Both the position numbers and the translations under genes were made by a program. Below the pieces are notes generated by a model that was given only the letters and a program-made list of their open reading frames with translations, made no database searches and was not told the origin of the DNA. Positions 17,345 through 27,603 of a stretch of DNA of 64,000 bases are shown here, piece after piece. Location of the stretch: assembly GCA_965651935.1 (NCBI GenBank), contig CBFGTC010000003.1, forward strand, positions 1-64,000, written 5' to 3'. Source of the stretch: JAFEDN01 sp965651935 (GTDB taxonomy: Bacteria; Pseudomonadota; Gammaproteobacteria; Coxiellales; Coxiellaceae). Within the stretch, counting starts at the first letter, position 1. Each line of letters starts with the position of its first letter.

Positions 17345-18283
17345 ATGAAAAGAAAAAACAATGTTGATGAAATCAAAAACAACAACAATAATCATGTTTA
17401 TGAAAGTTTAAGAAAAGATATTAAAAAGTTTGAAGATTCATGGTTCAATACGGATAAAGGAAGACGCGGAGACGCTATCGCTTTAGCTATACCTTTATTA
17501 TTGCGTGCAGAAAAAGCAGAGGATGTTTTAACAATATTTGGAATACTAAATGAAGCAAAATTCATGCACAATAGTGATAGTAAAAACACTGACAGGAATC
17601 GCAAACATATTATAGAAAATGGTCGTATTGTAAAATCCAGCCAAAGCTCAACCTCTAGTATCATGCATTTTATTACGGAATGTTGCAAAGCTTTAATTGA
17701 AAGCTTTAAAGTAAAAGATATTGAAGAGAGGGGAGAGTTATTATCGAAACCCTTATATAACTTACGACATAAAATAAGTAAGGATTATTCATCTGGACTT
17801 GAAGATTCGATAGACCTATTTGTTAAAAAATTGACTAATAAATCAATAACTGATAAGTCAGTAACAGCATCCATTACTTTTTTCAATGATGAAAAGGATT
17901 TTAGCAAGAAATTGTTGGTAAATGAGTTTAGAAGTTACATTAAGCTCAATGTTTCCAAATATTTAAACGGAGGTACAGATATTAAGTATATAGATTCGGC
18001 TATTGACCTTTTGTGGAGGGAGTTAGACAATTCGTCTCAGCTTAATGGTAAATACCCAATAGCGAATAGTCTATATGCTACGATCGAGGAATTATACAAT
18101 AAGATTTCTTCCATGACATGCGCTGAAGTAACTCAAAAAATCTCCGACTTAAAAAAGGATTTCAATGTCATTTTGGCTGATATCCTAGTTACGGAATATA
18201 ATTATTCGCCTAAAGATTTAGAAAAGAGCTTAGGAAATGGTGCTGATAATACTAACCAGCCCATCCCCCTAACAGTAGGATAA
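17345..18283 (+). CDS. Hypothetical protein, 312 aa
   Basis: I do not recognise this protein. It starts MKRKNNVDE, has an asparagine/lysine-rich first 20 residues, and is otherwise predicted helical and soluble with no signal peptide or membrane segment. A short hydrophobic helix DAIALAIPLLLRAEKAEDVL lies near residues 45-65. The C-terminus is a short polar tail ending PIPLTVG. The upstream region is very AT-rich with AAAGTGAGAAAAA before the ATG. Base usage is more AT-rich than the neighbouring fumC, as for the other unknown proteins in this window. A host-interaction role is possible but unsupported. Confidence 0.65.
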   Translation: MKRKNNVDEIKNNNNNHVYESLRKDIKKFEDSWFNTDKGRRGDAIALAIPLLLRAEKAEDVLTIFGILNEAKFMHNSDSKNTDRNRKHIIENGRIVKSSQSSTSSIMHFITECCKALIESFKVKDIEERGELLSKPLYNLRHKISKDYSSGLEDSIDLFVKKLTNKSITDKSVTASITFFNDEKDFSKKLLVNEFRSYIKLNVSKYLNGGTDIKYIDSAIDLLWRELDNSSQLNGKYPIANSLYATIEELYNKISSMTCAEVTQKISDLKKDFNVILADILVTEYNYSPKDLEKSLGNGADNTNQPIPLTVG

Positions 18284-18296
18284 ACTTGGACCAGCC

Positions 18297-19694
18297 CTAG
18301 CGCTGTATAAGGACCATTTTTTCTGGATCCACTGCATCATCAAATTGCTGAGCGGTTAGGTAGCCTAAAGCTACCGCCGCTTCTTTTAAAGTCAAACCTT
18401 CAGCATGCGCCTTTTTAGCGATTTTAGCCGCCTTATCATAACCAATTACCGGATTTAACGCAGTAACCAGCATTAACGAATTTTGCAAATATTGCCTAAT
18501 CTGAGCTAAATTAGCCTGCAAGCCATTCACACAATGTTGGGTGAAAGAGCGGCTGGCATCACTAAGTAAATAAATTGATTGGATCAGATTATAGATAATG
18601 ACCGGTTTGAAAACATTCAATTCAAAATTACCTTGAGAGCCAGCAAAACCAATTGCCGCATCGTTGCCCATCACTTGCGCGCAAACCATAGTCATCGCTT
18701 CCGACTGAGTCGGATTCACTTTGCCAGGCATGATAGAAGAGCCAGGCTCATTTTCCGGTAAAATTAACTCCGACAAACCACAACGCGGACCGGAACCCAA
18801 CCAGCGAACATCATTAGCAATTTTCATTAGAGCACAGGCTAAAGTTTTTAATATTCCACTGGTTAATACTAAATCATCGTGAGAGGCGAGGGCAGCAAAT
18901 TTATTGGCAGCCGAGACAAACGGCAAACCGGTCAACGCCGCAATGTAAGCACAAGTTTTAACGGCAAATTGCGGGTGGGTATTCAGACCGGTTCCTACCG
19001 CCGTCCCGCCGATGGCTAAACGATAAATAAAAGGCAAGACATTCTTAATCGCCTCTAAACTTAAATCCAATTGAGCCACGTAACCAGAAAATTCCTGGCC
19101 AAGAGTCAACGGCACAGCGTCCTGTAAATGCGTACGCCCTATTTTAATGATGGAACTAAATTCTTGTTGTTTTAACTCCAACTTGTTGCGCAACTCCGTG
19201 ATGGCTGGGATGAGTTGATGCACCAACATTTCCGCCACAGCAATATTCATCGCAGTAGGAAAGGTATCATTGGAAGATTGAGACATATTGACATCATCAT
19301 TTGGGTGGATGGGAGATTTACTCCCCATTGTTCCGCCAGCCATTTCAATGGCGCGATTGCTAATGACTTCATTGACATTCATATTAGTTTGGGTGCCGCT
19401 GCCGGTTTGCCAAATTTTTAAAGGAAAGTAAGGATACAATTTACCACTAATAACTTCCTCGGCGGCTTGAATAATCAATTTGGCTTTGTCTTCGGGTAAT
19501 TTACCTAATTCTTGATTAGTGAGCGCCGCGGCTTTTTTTAAAATACCGAAAGCCCGGATCAATTCCGGCGGCATCATTTCACGCCCAATCGCAAAATTAT
19601 GTAAAGAACGCATTGTTTGCGCTCCGCCATATTGGTCAACGGGAACTTCAACTTCACCCATACTATCCGTTTCAATCCGAGTATTAGTATTCAT
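18297..19694 (-). CDS. fumC: Class II fumarate hydratase
   Basis: A 465-aa iron-independent fumarase of the TCA cycle, interconverting fumarate and malate. The family signature GSSIMPGKVNPTQSE is present with its catalytic-loop serine, along with the substrate-binding TGSGTQTNMNVNE and GRTHLQDAVPLTLGQE motifs. Length is standard. The frame is open to an ATG at 19706, but the ATG at 19694 has GGAGAC at a good distance and gives MNTNTRIE. Transcribed away from tRNA-Arg on the same strand; converges on the unknown 312-aa gene with only 13 bases between stops. Confidence 0.95.
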   Translation of the reverse strand: MNTNTRIETDSMGEVEVPVDQYGGAQTMRSLHNFAIGREMMPPELIRAFGILKKAAALTNQELGKLPEDKAKLIIQAAEEVISGKLYPYFPLKIWQTGSGTQTNMNVNEVISNRAIEMAGGTMGSKSPIHPNDDVNMSQSSNDTFPTAMNIAVAEMLVHQLIPAITELRNKLELKQQEFSSIIKIGRTHLQDAVPLTLGQEFSGYVAQLDLSLEAIKNVLPFIYRLAIGGTAVGTGLNTHPQFAVKTCAYIAALTGLPFVSAANKFAALASHDDLVLTSGILKTLACALMKIANDVRWLGSGPRCGLSELILPENEPGSSIMPGKVNPTQSEAMTMVCAQVMGNDAAIGFAGSQGNFELNVFKPVIIYNLIQSIYLLSDASRSFTQHCVNGLQANLAQIRQYLQNSLMLVTALNPVIGYDKAAKIAKKAHAEGLTLKEAAVALGYLTAQQFDDAVDPEKMVLIQR

Positions 19695-19740
19695 AATTGT
19701 CTCCAATTTTTAACAAACGAGTTCAAGATCAACCAATCAA

Positions 19741-19817
19741 TGGCGCCCCGGAGAGGATTTGAACCTCTGACCTGTCCCTTAGGAGGGGACTGCGCTATCC
19801 AACTGTGCCACCGGGGC
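19741..19817 (-). tRNA. tRNA-Arg (CCT)
   Basis: 77 bases including encoded CCA. Acceptor GCCCCGG pairs with CCGGGGC less the first-pair neighbour, the anticodon stem GTCCC/GGGAC holds the loop CTCCTAA, giving CCT, and the T-loop is GTTCAAATC. It lies between fumC and the RND adaptor gene. Confidence 0.95.
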
Positions 19818-19886
19818 AACTAGTGCAAATTATAAATTAACTTGATATCATTACACCACAATAAATTCCCTGAAAACAGAGGTTCT

Positions 19887-20990
19887 ATGGGTAAGCGCAT
19901 TTTAATAGTCGTCATTTCTCTGGCAATCTTATTTGGACTGGTTTTTGGTTTTCATGCACTGCGTTCCATTATAATCGGCAAATACATTAAAAAAATGCTA
20001 CAGGATCCGGTCACTATTTCGACTGTGGAAGCCAAAACGCAAACTTGGCATCCCCGAATTCAAACTATCGGCAATTTGACTGCGGTTAATGGCGTAGATG
20101 TCAATTCACAAGTTCCCGGGCAAGTTGTCAAAATTTTGTTTCAATCCGGACAAGATGTAAAAGAAGGCGAATTACTAATTCAATTGGATGATGCAATCGA
20201 TTTGCAAAATTTGAAAACCCAACAAGCGCAATTTAGTTTTGCTCAAAGTGATTACAATCGCAAAAAAACCTTGGCTGAACGTAAAGTCATCGCCCAATCT
20301 GACTTGGAACAAGCCTATAAAGGCTATACTCAATCACAGGCGGCTTTGTCTTCAGCACAATTGAGCGTCGAATATAAAAAAATTAAAGCCCCCTTTAGTG
20401 GCCGCCTGGGGATAAGTCAAGTTAACGTGGGCCAATTTATCACCTCGGGTCAGCCCTTGGTAAGCTTACAACAAATGGATCCTTTATTTGTAGATTTTTC
20501 TCTGCCAGAACAACAACTCAATCAAATTTATAAAGATCAACCTGTTGAAGTCAGCGTCGAAGAATTCCCCAATCAAAAATTTCCCGGTAAAGTGAGTGCA
20601 ATCAACTCTAAATCCGATCCAGTCACCCATACTATTGGGGTACGAGCCACGGTACCCAATCCTCAAACTAAATTGTATCCGGGACTTTTTGCCAATGTAG
20701 ATGTGATTCTACCCGCCCAAGAATCCATGGTCACATTACCACAGACTTGCATCAATTTTAGTTTACATGGAGATTCGGTGTTCGTGGTAGTCAACAAAGG
20801 CAAAGATAAAGATGGCAAACCTATTCTCGTGGCTGAACAACGCTTTGTCAAATTAGGGGAACGCCAAGGAGACCAAATCGTTGTCCTAAGCGGTGTCCAA
20901 GCTGGCGAACAAGTAGTCAATGCGGGACAATTAAAATTACAACCGGGGGCCCCAGTCCGGGTTAATAATAGCATACAACTAAAAGAGTAA
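19887..20990 (+). CDS. RND efflux periplasmic adaptor (membrane fusion protein)
   Basis: A 367-aa HlyD/AcrA-type adaptor. A single N-terminal transmembrane anchor (residues about 4-25) is followed by the biotinyl-lipoyl half motif GQVVKILFQSGQDVKEGELLIQLDD, a coiled-coil hairpin (SDYNRKKTLAERKVIAQSDLEQ), the second lipoyl half (IKAPFSGRLGISQVNVGQFI) and beta-barrel domains. The frame is open to 19842, but the ATG at 19887 follows AGAGG and gives MGKRILIVV. It links the inner-membrane pump encoded 10 bases downstream to an outer-membrane channel, which is not encoded here. Confidence 0.92.
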   Translation: MGKRILIVVISLAILFGLVFGFHALRSIIIGKYIKKMLQDPVTISTVEAKTQTWHPRIQTIGNLTAVNGVDVNSQVPGQVVKILFQSGQDVKEGELLIQLDDAIDLQNLKTQQAQFSFAQSDYNRKKTLAERKVIAQSDLEQAYKGYTQSQAALSSAQLSVEYKKIKAPFSGRLGISQVNVGQFITSGQPLVSLQQMDPLFVDFSLPEQQLNQIYKDQPVEVSVEEFPNQKFPGKVSAINSKSDPVTHTIGVRATVPNPQTKLYPGLFANVDVILPAQESMVTLPQTCINFSLHGDSVFVVVNKGKDKDGKPILVAEQRFVKLGERQGDQIVVLSGVQAGEQVVNAGQLKLQPGAPVRVNNSIQLKE

Positions 20991-21000
20991 CTGGGTTTAT

Positions 21001-24000
21001 ATGGTGACATTTACAGATATTTTCATTCGCCGCCCCGTACTGGCCATGGTAGTCAGCTTATTAATTTTTATTTTTGGTTTGCGCGCGATAGGGGAATTGC
21101 AAGTACGTGAATACCCCAAGATGGAGAACACGGTTATCACCGTCACTACGGTTTACCCTGGAGCTTCGGCGGATGTGGTTAAAGGCTTTGTCACTTCTAT
21201 TTTAGAAAAATCCATTGCCAGCGCCGAAGGTATCGATTATATGACATCGAATAGTACTGACAATGTTAGTACGATTACGGCATATATTAAATTAAACTTC
21301 GATCCTAACGCGGCATTTACGGATATCATGAGTAAGGTTTCGGAAGTAAAAAGTGATTTGCCATCCAACGTTAATGAACCTGTTATTCAAAAAGATACGG
21401 GTCAAAGCACAGATCTGATGTATATCAGCTTTAGCAGCGATAAAATGACTCCCGAACAAATTACCGATTATATTACCAGAGCGGTTGTCCCTGTCTTGGA
21501 AACCGTTTCCGGCGTTTCTAAAGCGGAAATTTTGGGTTCAAAAACCTTTGCCATGCGGATATGGCTCAATCCCACACGCATGGCGGCTTTGGGGGTATCG
21601 TCAGCGGATGTCTCCCAGGCATTGCTAAATAATAATTTTCAATCTACTGCAGGGCGCACCAAGGGAGAATACGTTGCGGTACCGATTTCAGCGGCTACCG
21701 GCTTAGAAAGCGCTGCCGGATTTAAGAATATCATCATTAAATCTACTAAAAATAAAGTGATTCGTCTGCAAGACGTAGCCGAGGTCGAATTAGGCTCGGC
21801 GGATTACGATAGCTCGGTTGTGTTTAACGGTCAGCAAGCCATTTTCGTGGGGATTGACTCCACTCCCGTGGCTAATCCATTGACGGTAATTAACGACGTA
21901 CGTAAAGTGCTTCCCAGTTTAGAAAAAGCGTACCCTCCTGCTTTAAAAAGCAAAGTCGTATATGACGCCACGATTTATATTAAGGCTTCTATTAATGACG
22001 TATTGAAAACTATCATTGAAGCTTCGATTATCGTTATCGTGGTTATCTTTCTATTTTTAGGCTCCTTGCGCACCGTACTTATCCCGATAGTCACGATTCC
22101 GCTCTCTTTGGTCGGAGTTTTAGGAATTATGCTAATGCTGGGCTATTCCATTAATGTTTTGACTTTATTAGCCTTGGTTTTGGCGATTGGTATGGTAGTG
22201 GATGATGCTATTGTGGTGGTTGAGAATATTTACCGGCACATCGAAGAGGGCATTGCTCCTTACCAGGCGGCCATTAATGGGGCGCGTGAAATTGCCATAC
22301 CTATTATCTCCATGACTATTACCTTGGCGGCAGTTTATGCCCCCATTGGGTTAATGGGTGGAATGACAGGCGCATTGTTCACTGAATTTGCCTTTACTTT
22401 AGCCAGTTCAGTCATTTTATCTGGCGTGATTGCATTAACTTTATCACCCATGATGGGGTCGAAATTACTGACTTTGGATATTGGTAAAAGCAAATTAGTA
22501 CATTTTATTGATACACGTTTCGATAAATTGAAAAATTTTTACAGCCGCCGTCTCCACAGCGTTTTAAACTACCGTCCAGTCACTTTGGTGTTTGCCGGTA
22601 TCATTTTGGTCAGTTGTGTATTTCTTTATGCTACTTCCCAGCAAGAATTGGCGCCGGAAGAAGATCAAGGCGTTTTGTTTGTTGCCACATCAGCACCCCA
22701 GTATGCCAATTTAAACTACGTGGAAACTTATACTAATCAAATGAATAAGATTTTTAGTTCTTTCCCTTCCGTAAGTGATTATTTCACCATTAATTTTTCC
22801 AATTCAGCCATGTCTGGCGTGATTATGAAGCCTTGGGAAGAGCGCAGCCAGTCGCAAAGACAATTAAATACCGAGTTGCAACCCAGATTAAAAAATGAGA
22901 TTGCTGGGGTTCGCGCTATTGTTTATCCACTTCCTTCATTGCCGGTGGGTGGGAGTCCTTTGCAAATCCAATTTGCTTTAAATACCATCCAGCCTTTTGA
23001 TTTTTTATACCCTTATGCGCTTAAACTGGAACAAGCCGCTCAAAAAAGTGGATTATTTATTATTATCAATAGCAGTTTAAGCTATGATAAACCTCAAGTT
23101 GAATTAGAAATTGACCGCGACAAAGCAGCGCAAATGGGTATCAATATGGCATCTATCGGCAATGCTTTATCAATTAACTTGGCTGGAAATAGTTTGAATA
23201 AATTTAATATGGAAGGTCATAGTTATGATGTAATAACTCAAATGGGCCAACAATTTAGAATGAATCCCTCTTCCTTAAAACAAATTTATTTAAATACGAT
23301 TAGCGGGCAGATGGTGCCGTTATCGACTTTTGTCACGATGCGTGAAACGGTAAAACCCAATGCATTGACTACGTTCCAACAATTAAATTCAGCGACATTA
23401 AGCGGAATGATGATGCCTGGTCACACGATTGCCGAAGGATTAAACTTTTTGAGAGACCAGGCAGCAAAAATTTTACCAGCAGAAATCAGTTATGATTTTG
23501 CGGGCATGTCGCGTCAATTTATTCAAGAAGGTTCAGCGCTGATTTATACATTTGCGTTTTCCATTATTGTGATCTTCCTGGTTTTAGCTGCTCAATTTGA
23601 AAGTTTTAGAGACCCCTTTGTGATTTTAATCAGCGTGCCTTTATCGATTTGTGGGGCATTGATTCCCATTAATATGGGATTCGCGACCATTAATATTTAT
23701 ACTCAAATAGGTTTAATCACGTTAATTGGATTGATTACTAAACACGGGATATTAATGGTGGAATTTGCTAATCAATTACAAAGAGAAGAGGGCTTGAATA
23801 TACGTGAAGCCATTGAAAAAGCGGCTTCAATCCGTTTACGTCCTATTTTAATGACCACGGCGGCGATGGTTGTCGGTGTGATTCCCTTATTAATCGCAAC
23901 AGGTGCAGGAGCAGTGAGTCGATTTAACATCGGTATTGTGATAGCAATGGGAATGATGGTAGGAACTTTATTCACTTTATTCGTGGTGCCGACCATGTAT

Positions 24001-24039
24001 ACTTTTTTAGCTCGGAAACACCGGCCTTTAGCGCATTAG
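21001..24039 (+). CDS. RND multidrug efflux permease (HAE-1 type)
   Basis: A 1012-aa inner-membrane proton antiporter with the RND layout: TM1, a large periplasmic loop, TM2-7, a second loop, and TM8-12. TM4 carries the proton-relay pair in GMVVDDAIVVVENIYRH. Other family motifs are RRPVLAMVVSLLIF at the N-terminus, PGASADVVKGFV, and GLITKHGILMVEFAN in TM10. Such pumps expel dyes, detergents and antibiotics from the periplasm. It follows the adaptor gene directly; an outer-membrane TolC-like partner must be elsewhere. The next gene starts 30 bases downstream on the same strand, so read-through into the two-gene module is possible. Confidence 0.94.
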   Translation: MVTFTDIFIRRPVLAMVVSLLIFIFGLRAIGELQVREYPKMENTVITVTTVYPGASADVVKGFVTSILEKSIASAEGIDYMTSNSTDNVSTITAYIKLNFDPNAAFTDIMSKVSEVKSDLPSNVNEPVIQKDTGQSTDLMYISFSSDKMTPEQITDYITRAVVPVLETVSGVSKAEILGSKTFAMRIWLNPTRMAALGVSSADVSQALLNNNFQSTAGRTKGEYVAVPISAATGLESAAGFKNIIIKSTKNKVIRLQDVAEVELGSADYDSSVVFNGQQAIFVGIDSTPVANPLTVINDVRKVLPSLEKAYPPALKSKVVYDATIYIKASINDVLKTIIEASIIVIVVIFLFLGSLRTVLIPIVTIPLSLVGVLGIMLMLGYSINVLTLLALVLAIGMVVDDAIVVVENIYRHIEEGIAPYQAAINGAREIAIPIISMTITLAAVYAPIGLMGGMTGALFTEFAFTLASSVILSGVIALTLSPMMGSKLLTLDIGKSKLVHFIDTRFDKLKNFYSRRLHSVLNYRPVTLVFAGIILVSCVFLYATSQQELAPEEDQGVLFVATSAPQYANLNYVETYTNQMNKIFSSFPSVSDYFTINFSNSAMSGVIMKPWEERSQSQRQLNTELQPRLKNEIAGVRAIVYPLPSLPVGGSPLQIQFALNTIQPFDFLYPYALKLEQAAQKSGLFIIINSSLSYDKPQVELEIDRDKAAQMGINMASIGNALSINLAGNSLNKFNMEGHSYDVITQMGQQFRMNPSSLKQIYLNTISGQMVPLSTFVTMRETVKPNALTTFQQLNSATLSGMMMPGHTIAEGLNFLRDQAAKILPAEISYDFAGMSRQFIQEGSALIYTFAFSIIVIFLVLAAQFESFRDPFVILISVPLSICGALIPINMGFATINIYTQIGLITLIGLITKHGILMVEFANQLQREEGLNIREAIEKAASIRLRPILMTTAAMVVGVIPLLIATGAGAVSRFNIGIVIAMGMMVGTLFTLFVVPTMYTFLARKHRPLAH

Positions 24040-24068
24040 TTGTTGTTTAAAAATCAAGGAGGATTTTT

Positions 24069-24710
24069 ATGATTAAAACGCTGGAAAAATTGTTATTGGG
24101 GTTGTTTTTTTTCGCAGTAGGCAAACTCATTCCTGATGAGTATGATTCTTTAACTGAGCTGGTTCCTTTAGGTGGTATAGGGATAACCTCGATATATTCT
24201 CTAGTCAAAGAATATAAAACATTCAATTTCCAAGAAATTCGAAATTGTTGGCACCGGCCTTTGAGAATTATCAGCCAAGGTTTAAAAACCCTCGTAGTGA
24301 GTACTTTTCTGGCTTTAGAAATAATGAAAATCGAATCAGAAGATGCGGAAGGCGATGCGGCGTTTATGCAAGGATGTCTCGCTGGATTAGCTTTTGTTTT
24401 GCTCTTGGAAAGTCGGACAACCTGGCTAGCTGTGCAAAGGAGAGGAGAAAAAATGGATAAATGGGATTCTCTTTTTTCTGGGCTGACTTCCGCTGCACTC
24501 ATGACAGCCGCAATTGGGGGAATAACTGATACGGAGAGTGGAGACGCTGTGAAAAATATTTCTTTGATTACCGCCGGAGGAATATGCCTGCTTTTGCAAA
24601 CCCCTGTCCGTTTTAAAAAAGAGTATTCAAAACTTAATGATGAAATTATAGAGGCAAAGAATTTACAGGGATATCCAGTGCCTGAATTATATCAACCATT
24701 ATATTCTTAA
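24069..24710 (+). CDS. Polytopic membrane protein A1 of a duplicated two-gene module
   Basis: A 213-aa protein of no family I recognise. It has about five to six hydrophobic segments (near residues 7-22, 33-48, 75-90, 105-122, 143-160, 173-190) and a short polar C-terminal tail. It is paralogous to the protein at 26911-27594: both start MIKTLEK and share the spacing of SIYSLVKEY/SIYTSFKEY, RPLRI/RPIRI, QGCLAGLAFVLLLES/QACYSGFTFALFMES, TSAALM/TSGALM. A strong ribosome binding site AAGGAGG precedes the ATG. It begins 30 bases after the RND pump stop and is followed by the 716-aa partner gene 25 bases on. Role unknown; the pairing implies a membrane base for the large partner. Confidence 0.72.
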   Translation: MIKTLEKLLLGLFFFAVGKLIPDEYDSLTELVPLGGIGITSIYSLVKEYKTFNFQEIRNCWHRPLRIISQGLKTLVVSTFLALEIMKIESEDAEGDAAFMQGCLAGLAFVLLLESRTTWLAVQRRGEKMDKWDSLFSGLTSAALMTAAIGGITDTESGDAVKNISLITAGGICLLLQTPVRFKKEYSKLNDEIIEAKNLQGYPVPELYQPLYS

Positions 24711-24735
24711 GCTCATATTTATATGGAGATAATAT

Positions 24736-26886
24736 ATGAGTAAAGATGATGACGATAAAGTTAAAAACTTACCAAAAAAAATAAAAATTTTTCCTGTTCC
24801 TTTAACATCGTCCTTTAGTATGGATGCAATATTTTCTCCGCGCCGTTTTACCAATAGAATTTCGCCAACTGCTTCGGTAACCAGTATTTATAGAACTGTA
24901 GTCAATGATCCACTGACTTCTGAAATACCCAAACATGGTGAAATAATTAAACAAAAACAAGATCGTTTACGTGAAGCAGCCAATGCTTGGTTCGAACATT
25001 ATTTTGAATTAGCAAGTCAAAGTATTCAGTCTTGTAACCATGAGTCTACGGTACCAAAAACCTTAAATCACTTAAAATTATTTTTAGGGCCTCAACTATA
25101 TGAATTACAGATGCAGTATCGAGAGGCGCAAATTATTCGTCGATATGCAAAATGGAAAATGACAGCTTTATTTGAATTTTGGAGTTCAATGCAATTTCAA
25201 ATTAAAAAGTATTTATCAACATTAGAAATAAAAGTTCGAGAGAGTACCCAGAGCTGGTTTAGTTCGTTTTTTTCGTTTCAAGACCTGCATATCTTTGAAG
25301 GTCAAGACTCCAGACATAAATTTCTTTTACAACTTGTAGAGGAGGTGGCGCAAATTTGGAGTCCAAAAATACGACAAGATTATGAAGAAAAACACATTAA
25401 TATCATTGTTCTAAATTTAATTCATAGAGGGCACGATGAACAAACCATTAGAGAATTAGTTAAATATCCATTAAGCAGTCAATATTCGGAATATTTAGAT
25501 GAGATAATTAATGATTTTTTTCGATGGGATGGTGTAAAAAAATTTTCAAATTCAGGTGATATTAAAGCACTCGCTGATGATGTTGCAATGAGGCAAGCAT
25601 ATTATAATACCATGAATGCTGATTTTGATGTTAAAGCCGATCAGAATTCGCTAGTAGATACTTTAAAAGATATGATTAGTAAATATGAAATTAATGCGAA
25701 AAATTTGATTAACGCTGACATTGTAGATCAGAAAGCTAACTACTGTAAAAATCAATCTCCCGAAGAATTTATTAATGCTCTTTTATCGATTCTGCAAATG
25801 ACGGCAGAGTTTCGAGAAGATGACTACATTATACCTTTAGCCACACTTTGCCGTCCTAAAGGCAAAAGTCTTATTGATATTGCGATACAAAGATATTGTG
25901 ATATTGTTAAACCAACGCTAAAAGAAGCTTTTTTTCCCATAATTGAATTATTATATAAATATGGCGCCACCCATGAATTAGCATTTGGCAGAGATGAAAA
26001 AAACAATCGTATATATCAAGATCATCGAATACCAAGAGTACAACTGCAATGGAAAATTCTAATATTAGAAATCAAGAATATTTATGTTCATAATGAATTT
26101 GAAGCAGCGCTAAAAAGAATTTTATTGGAATATAGTGCAAACATTCCTGATTTATTTGATTCTTCCTGGTGGAAAAAAATACGCTATGATTGGCATGGTT
26201 TGAAGCGAAGTCCAGAAAGATTATATGATGTACAGGAGTTGGCATATGCTTTATTTAAAAGCACTCATTTATTCGATGATCATAAAATTTATACCAAATT
26301 TATGGAATTACAAAAACGCATCAATCCTAAATTTCGGGTTGATAGTTCAGAATTGTATGACATGATCAGAAAAAATGTCTTTAAACCTACTTTTTACAAA
26401 ATATTTAGTTTTTTTGGAGAATTATCAGCTGATTTAAGACGAGGCATTTTTATAAATGCCAGTAGATATGCCGTGTTACAAAAAGAAATACTTGATTTGC
26501 GTGATCAAGTGAAGCATTTAACTAAAAGAAATGACGAACTGGATAAAAGAAATGAAGAACTGAATAAAGAATATGAAGCATTACTAGAAAAATTCGACTC
26601 TTTCATTGCTTCTGATAAAACAGGTGATCTTTCCTTAAAGTATTTAAATCTCGATGAAATTTCAACTTCAATTGAAACAAGCAGCTTAGCAGAAACGTGT
26701 TCCAGTAGCTCATCTTTTGGCAGCAGTTATGAATCAAATTCTAAATTTAATAATGGTAAAGATAAATACAGCTTCGAGAATCAATCAAGCCTTTTTCTTT
26801 CAAGTAATTTACATAGGAAGCCCAGTTTTGAAAATATCTCAAAATTGTCAAAATCAAATTCTACTTCTACCTCGAATTTATCTTAA
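24736..26886 (+). CDS. Large coiled-coil protein B1 of the duplicated module
   Basis: A 716-aa predicted cytosolic, mostly helical protein without signal peptide. Its central 520 residues are homologous to the 678-aa protein at 27604-29640; landmarks shared by both include GP(Q/K)(L/M), MQYRE(A/S), PLS.Q(Y/F), FFPIIEL(L/M)Y(K/E)YG, HELA(F/Y)G, LLEYS and YDW(H/N)GLK. Residues about 578-625 are a coiled coil with three near-identical heptads (KRNDELDKRNEELNKEYEALL). The last 75 residues are Ser/Asn-rich low complexity (ETCSSSSSFGSSYES). GGAGATAATAT precedes the ATG. No enzymatic motif is visible. It is coupled in order and spacing to its membrane partner. A structural, tethering or secreted role is open. 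Confidence 0.75.
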   Translation: MSKDDDDKVKNLPKKIKIFPVPLTSSFSMDAIFSPRRFTNRISPTASVTSIYRTVVNDPLTSEIPKHGEIIKQKQDRLREAANAWFEHYFELASQSIQSCNHESTVPKTLNHLKLFLGPQLYELQMQYREAQIIRRYAKWKMTALFEFWSSMQFQIKKYLSTLEIKVRESTQSWFSSFFSFQDLHIFEGQDSRHKFLLQLVEEVAQIWSPKIRQDYEEKHINIIVLNLIHRGHDEQTIRELVKYPLSSQYSEYLDEIINDFFRWDGVKKFSNSGDIKALADDVAMRQAYYNTMNADFDVKADQNSLVDTLKDMISKYEINAKNLINADIVDQKANYCKNQSPEEFINALLSILQMTAEFREDDYIIPLATLCRPKGKSLIDIAIQRYCDIVKPTLKEAFFPIIELLYKYGATHELAFGRDEKNNRIYQDHRIPRVQLQWKILILEIKNIYVHNEFEAALKRILLEYSANIPDLFDSSWWKKIRYDWHGLKRSPERLYDVQELAYALFKSTHLFDDHKIYTKFMELQKRINPKFRVDSSELYDMIRKNVFKPTFYKIFSFFGELSADLRRGIFINASRYAVLQKEILDLRDQVKHLTKRNDELDKRNEELNKEYEALLEKFDSFIASDKTGDLSLKYLNLDEISTSIETSSLAETCSSSSSFGSSYESNSKFNNGKDKYSFENQSSLFLSSNLHRKPSFENISKLSKSNSTSTSNLS

Positions 26887-26910
26887 AATATTATCTAAAG
26901 GAGTATCATT

Positions 26911-27594
26911 ATGATTAAAACATTGGAAAAATGTCTTTTTGCAGCGCTGTATTTCGCAGGACTGGGTAATACAGTTTCCGATGATGAAGATAAAGTTGTA
27001 ATAAAAGCATTTACTTCTGGCGCGTTGTTTATACTTTCTATCTATACTTCATTTAAAGAGTATTCTACTTTTATAGATCAAGAATACTCAAAATGCTTAT
27101 ACCGCCCAATACGAATTGGAGCTCCCATTATAAATGCCGTTACTACCGGCAGTTTTTTTGTTTCAGACATATTAAAACACAAAATTAGCGAGATAAATGA
27201 AAATGATTCCATTGTCATTCAAGCTTGCTATAGTGGATTTACCTTTGCATTATTTATGGAGAGCATCACTACTTGGAAAATGGCGATTAGATTGGGAAAA
27301 AAATCGAATCAGTTCAATAGCATGTTGTCGCTGTTAACTTCTGGTGCATTAATGATTGCTGTGGTGGGAAATATAGAGAATCTCGCAAGTGGTCCTAGCA
27401 TTGAATCTAATGCTTTGATGGTAGCGACTGGGCTAAGTTTGTTTCAAGCGGCGATATGGGGAAAAAACGAGTGCATAGAGCTGAGAAATAAAGTTAAAGA
27501 AAGAACATACAGTAGTAGAAATAATATCCAAGGAAACGTGGTCCCTAACCAATACAATGAGCCATTCTTGTTAACTGTAGGGAATTTAAAATAG
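26911..27594 (+). CDS. Polytopic membrane protein A2 of the duplicated module
   Basis: A 227-aa paralogue of the 213-aa protein at 24069-24710, with the same MIKTLEK start and the same run of five to six hydrophobic segments separated by similar loops. The C-terminal tail is longer and charged, ending NEPFLLTVGNLK. AAAGGAG lies eight bases before the ATG. It begins 24 bases after the stop of B1 and ends nine bases before B2, so all four genes are probably one transcript. Similarity to A1 is clear but moderate, indicating an old duplication kept by selection. Confidence 0.72.
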   Translation: MIKTLEKCLFAALYFAGLGNTVSDDEDKVVIKAFTSGALFILSIYTSFKEYSTFIDQEYSKCLYRPIRIGAPIINAVTTGSFFVSDILKHKISEINENDSIVIQACYSGFTFALFMESITTWKMAIRLGKKSNQFNSMLSLLTSGALMIAVVGNIENLASGPSIESNALMVATGLSLFQAAIWGKNECIELRNKVKERTYSSRNNIQGNVVPNQYNEPFLLTVGNLK

Positions 27595-27603
27595 AGAAAT
27601 ATT

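Noticed and set aside
17345..27594. Shared C-terminal PLTVG/LLTVG ending of the 312-aa protein and the A2 membrane protein as a secretion signal
   Set aside because: Only four to five residues are shared and A2 is a membrane protein; too little to call a signal.
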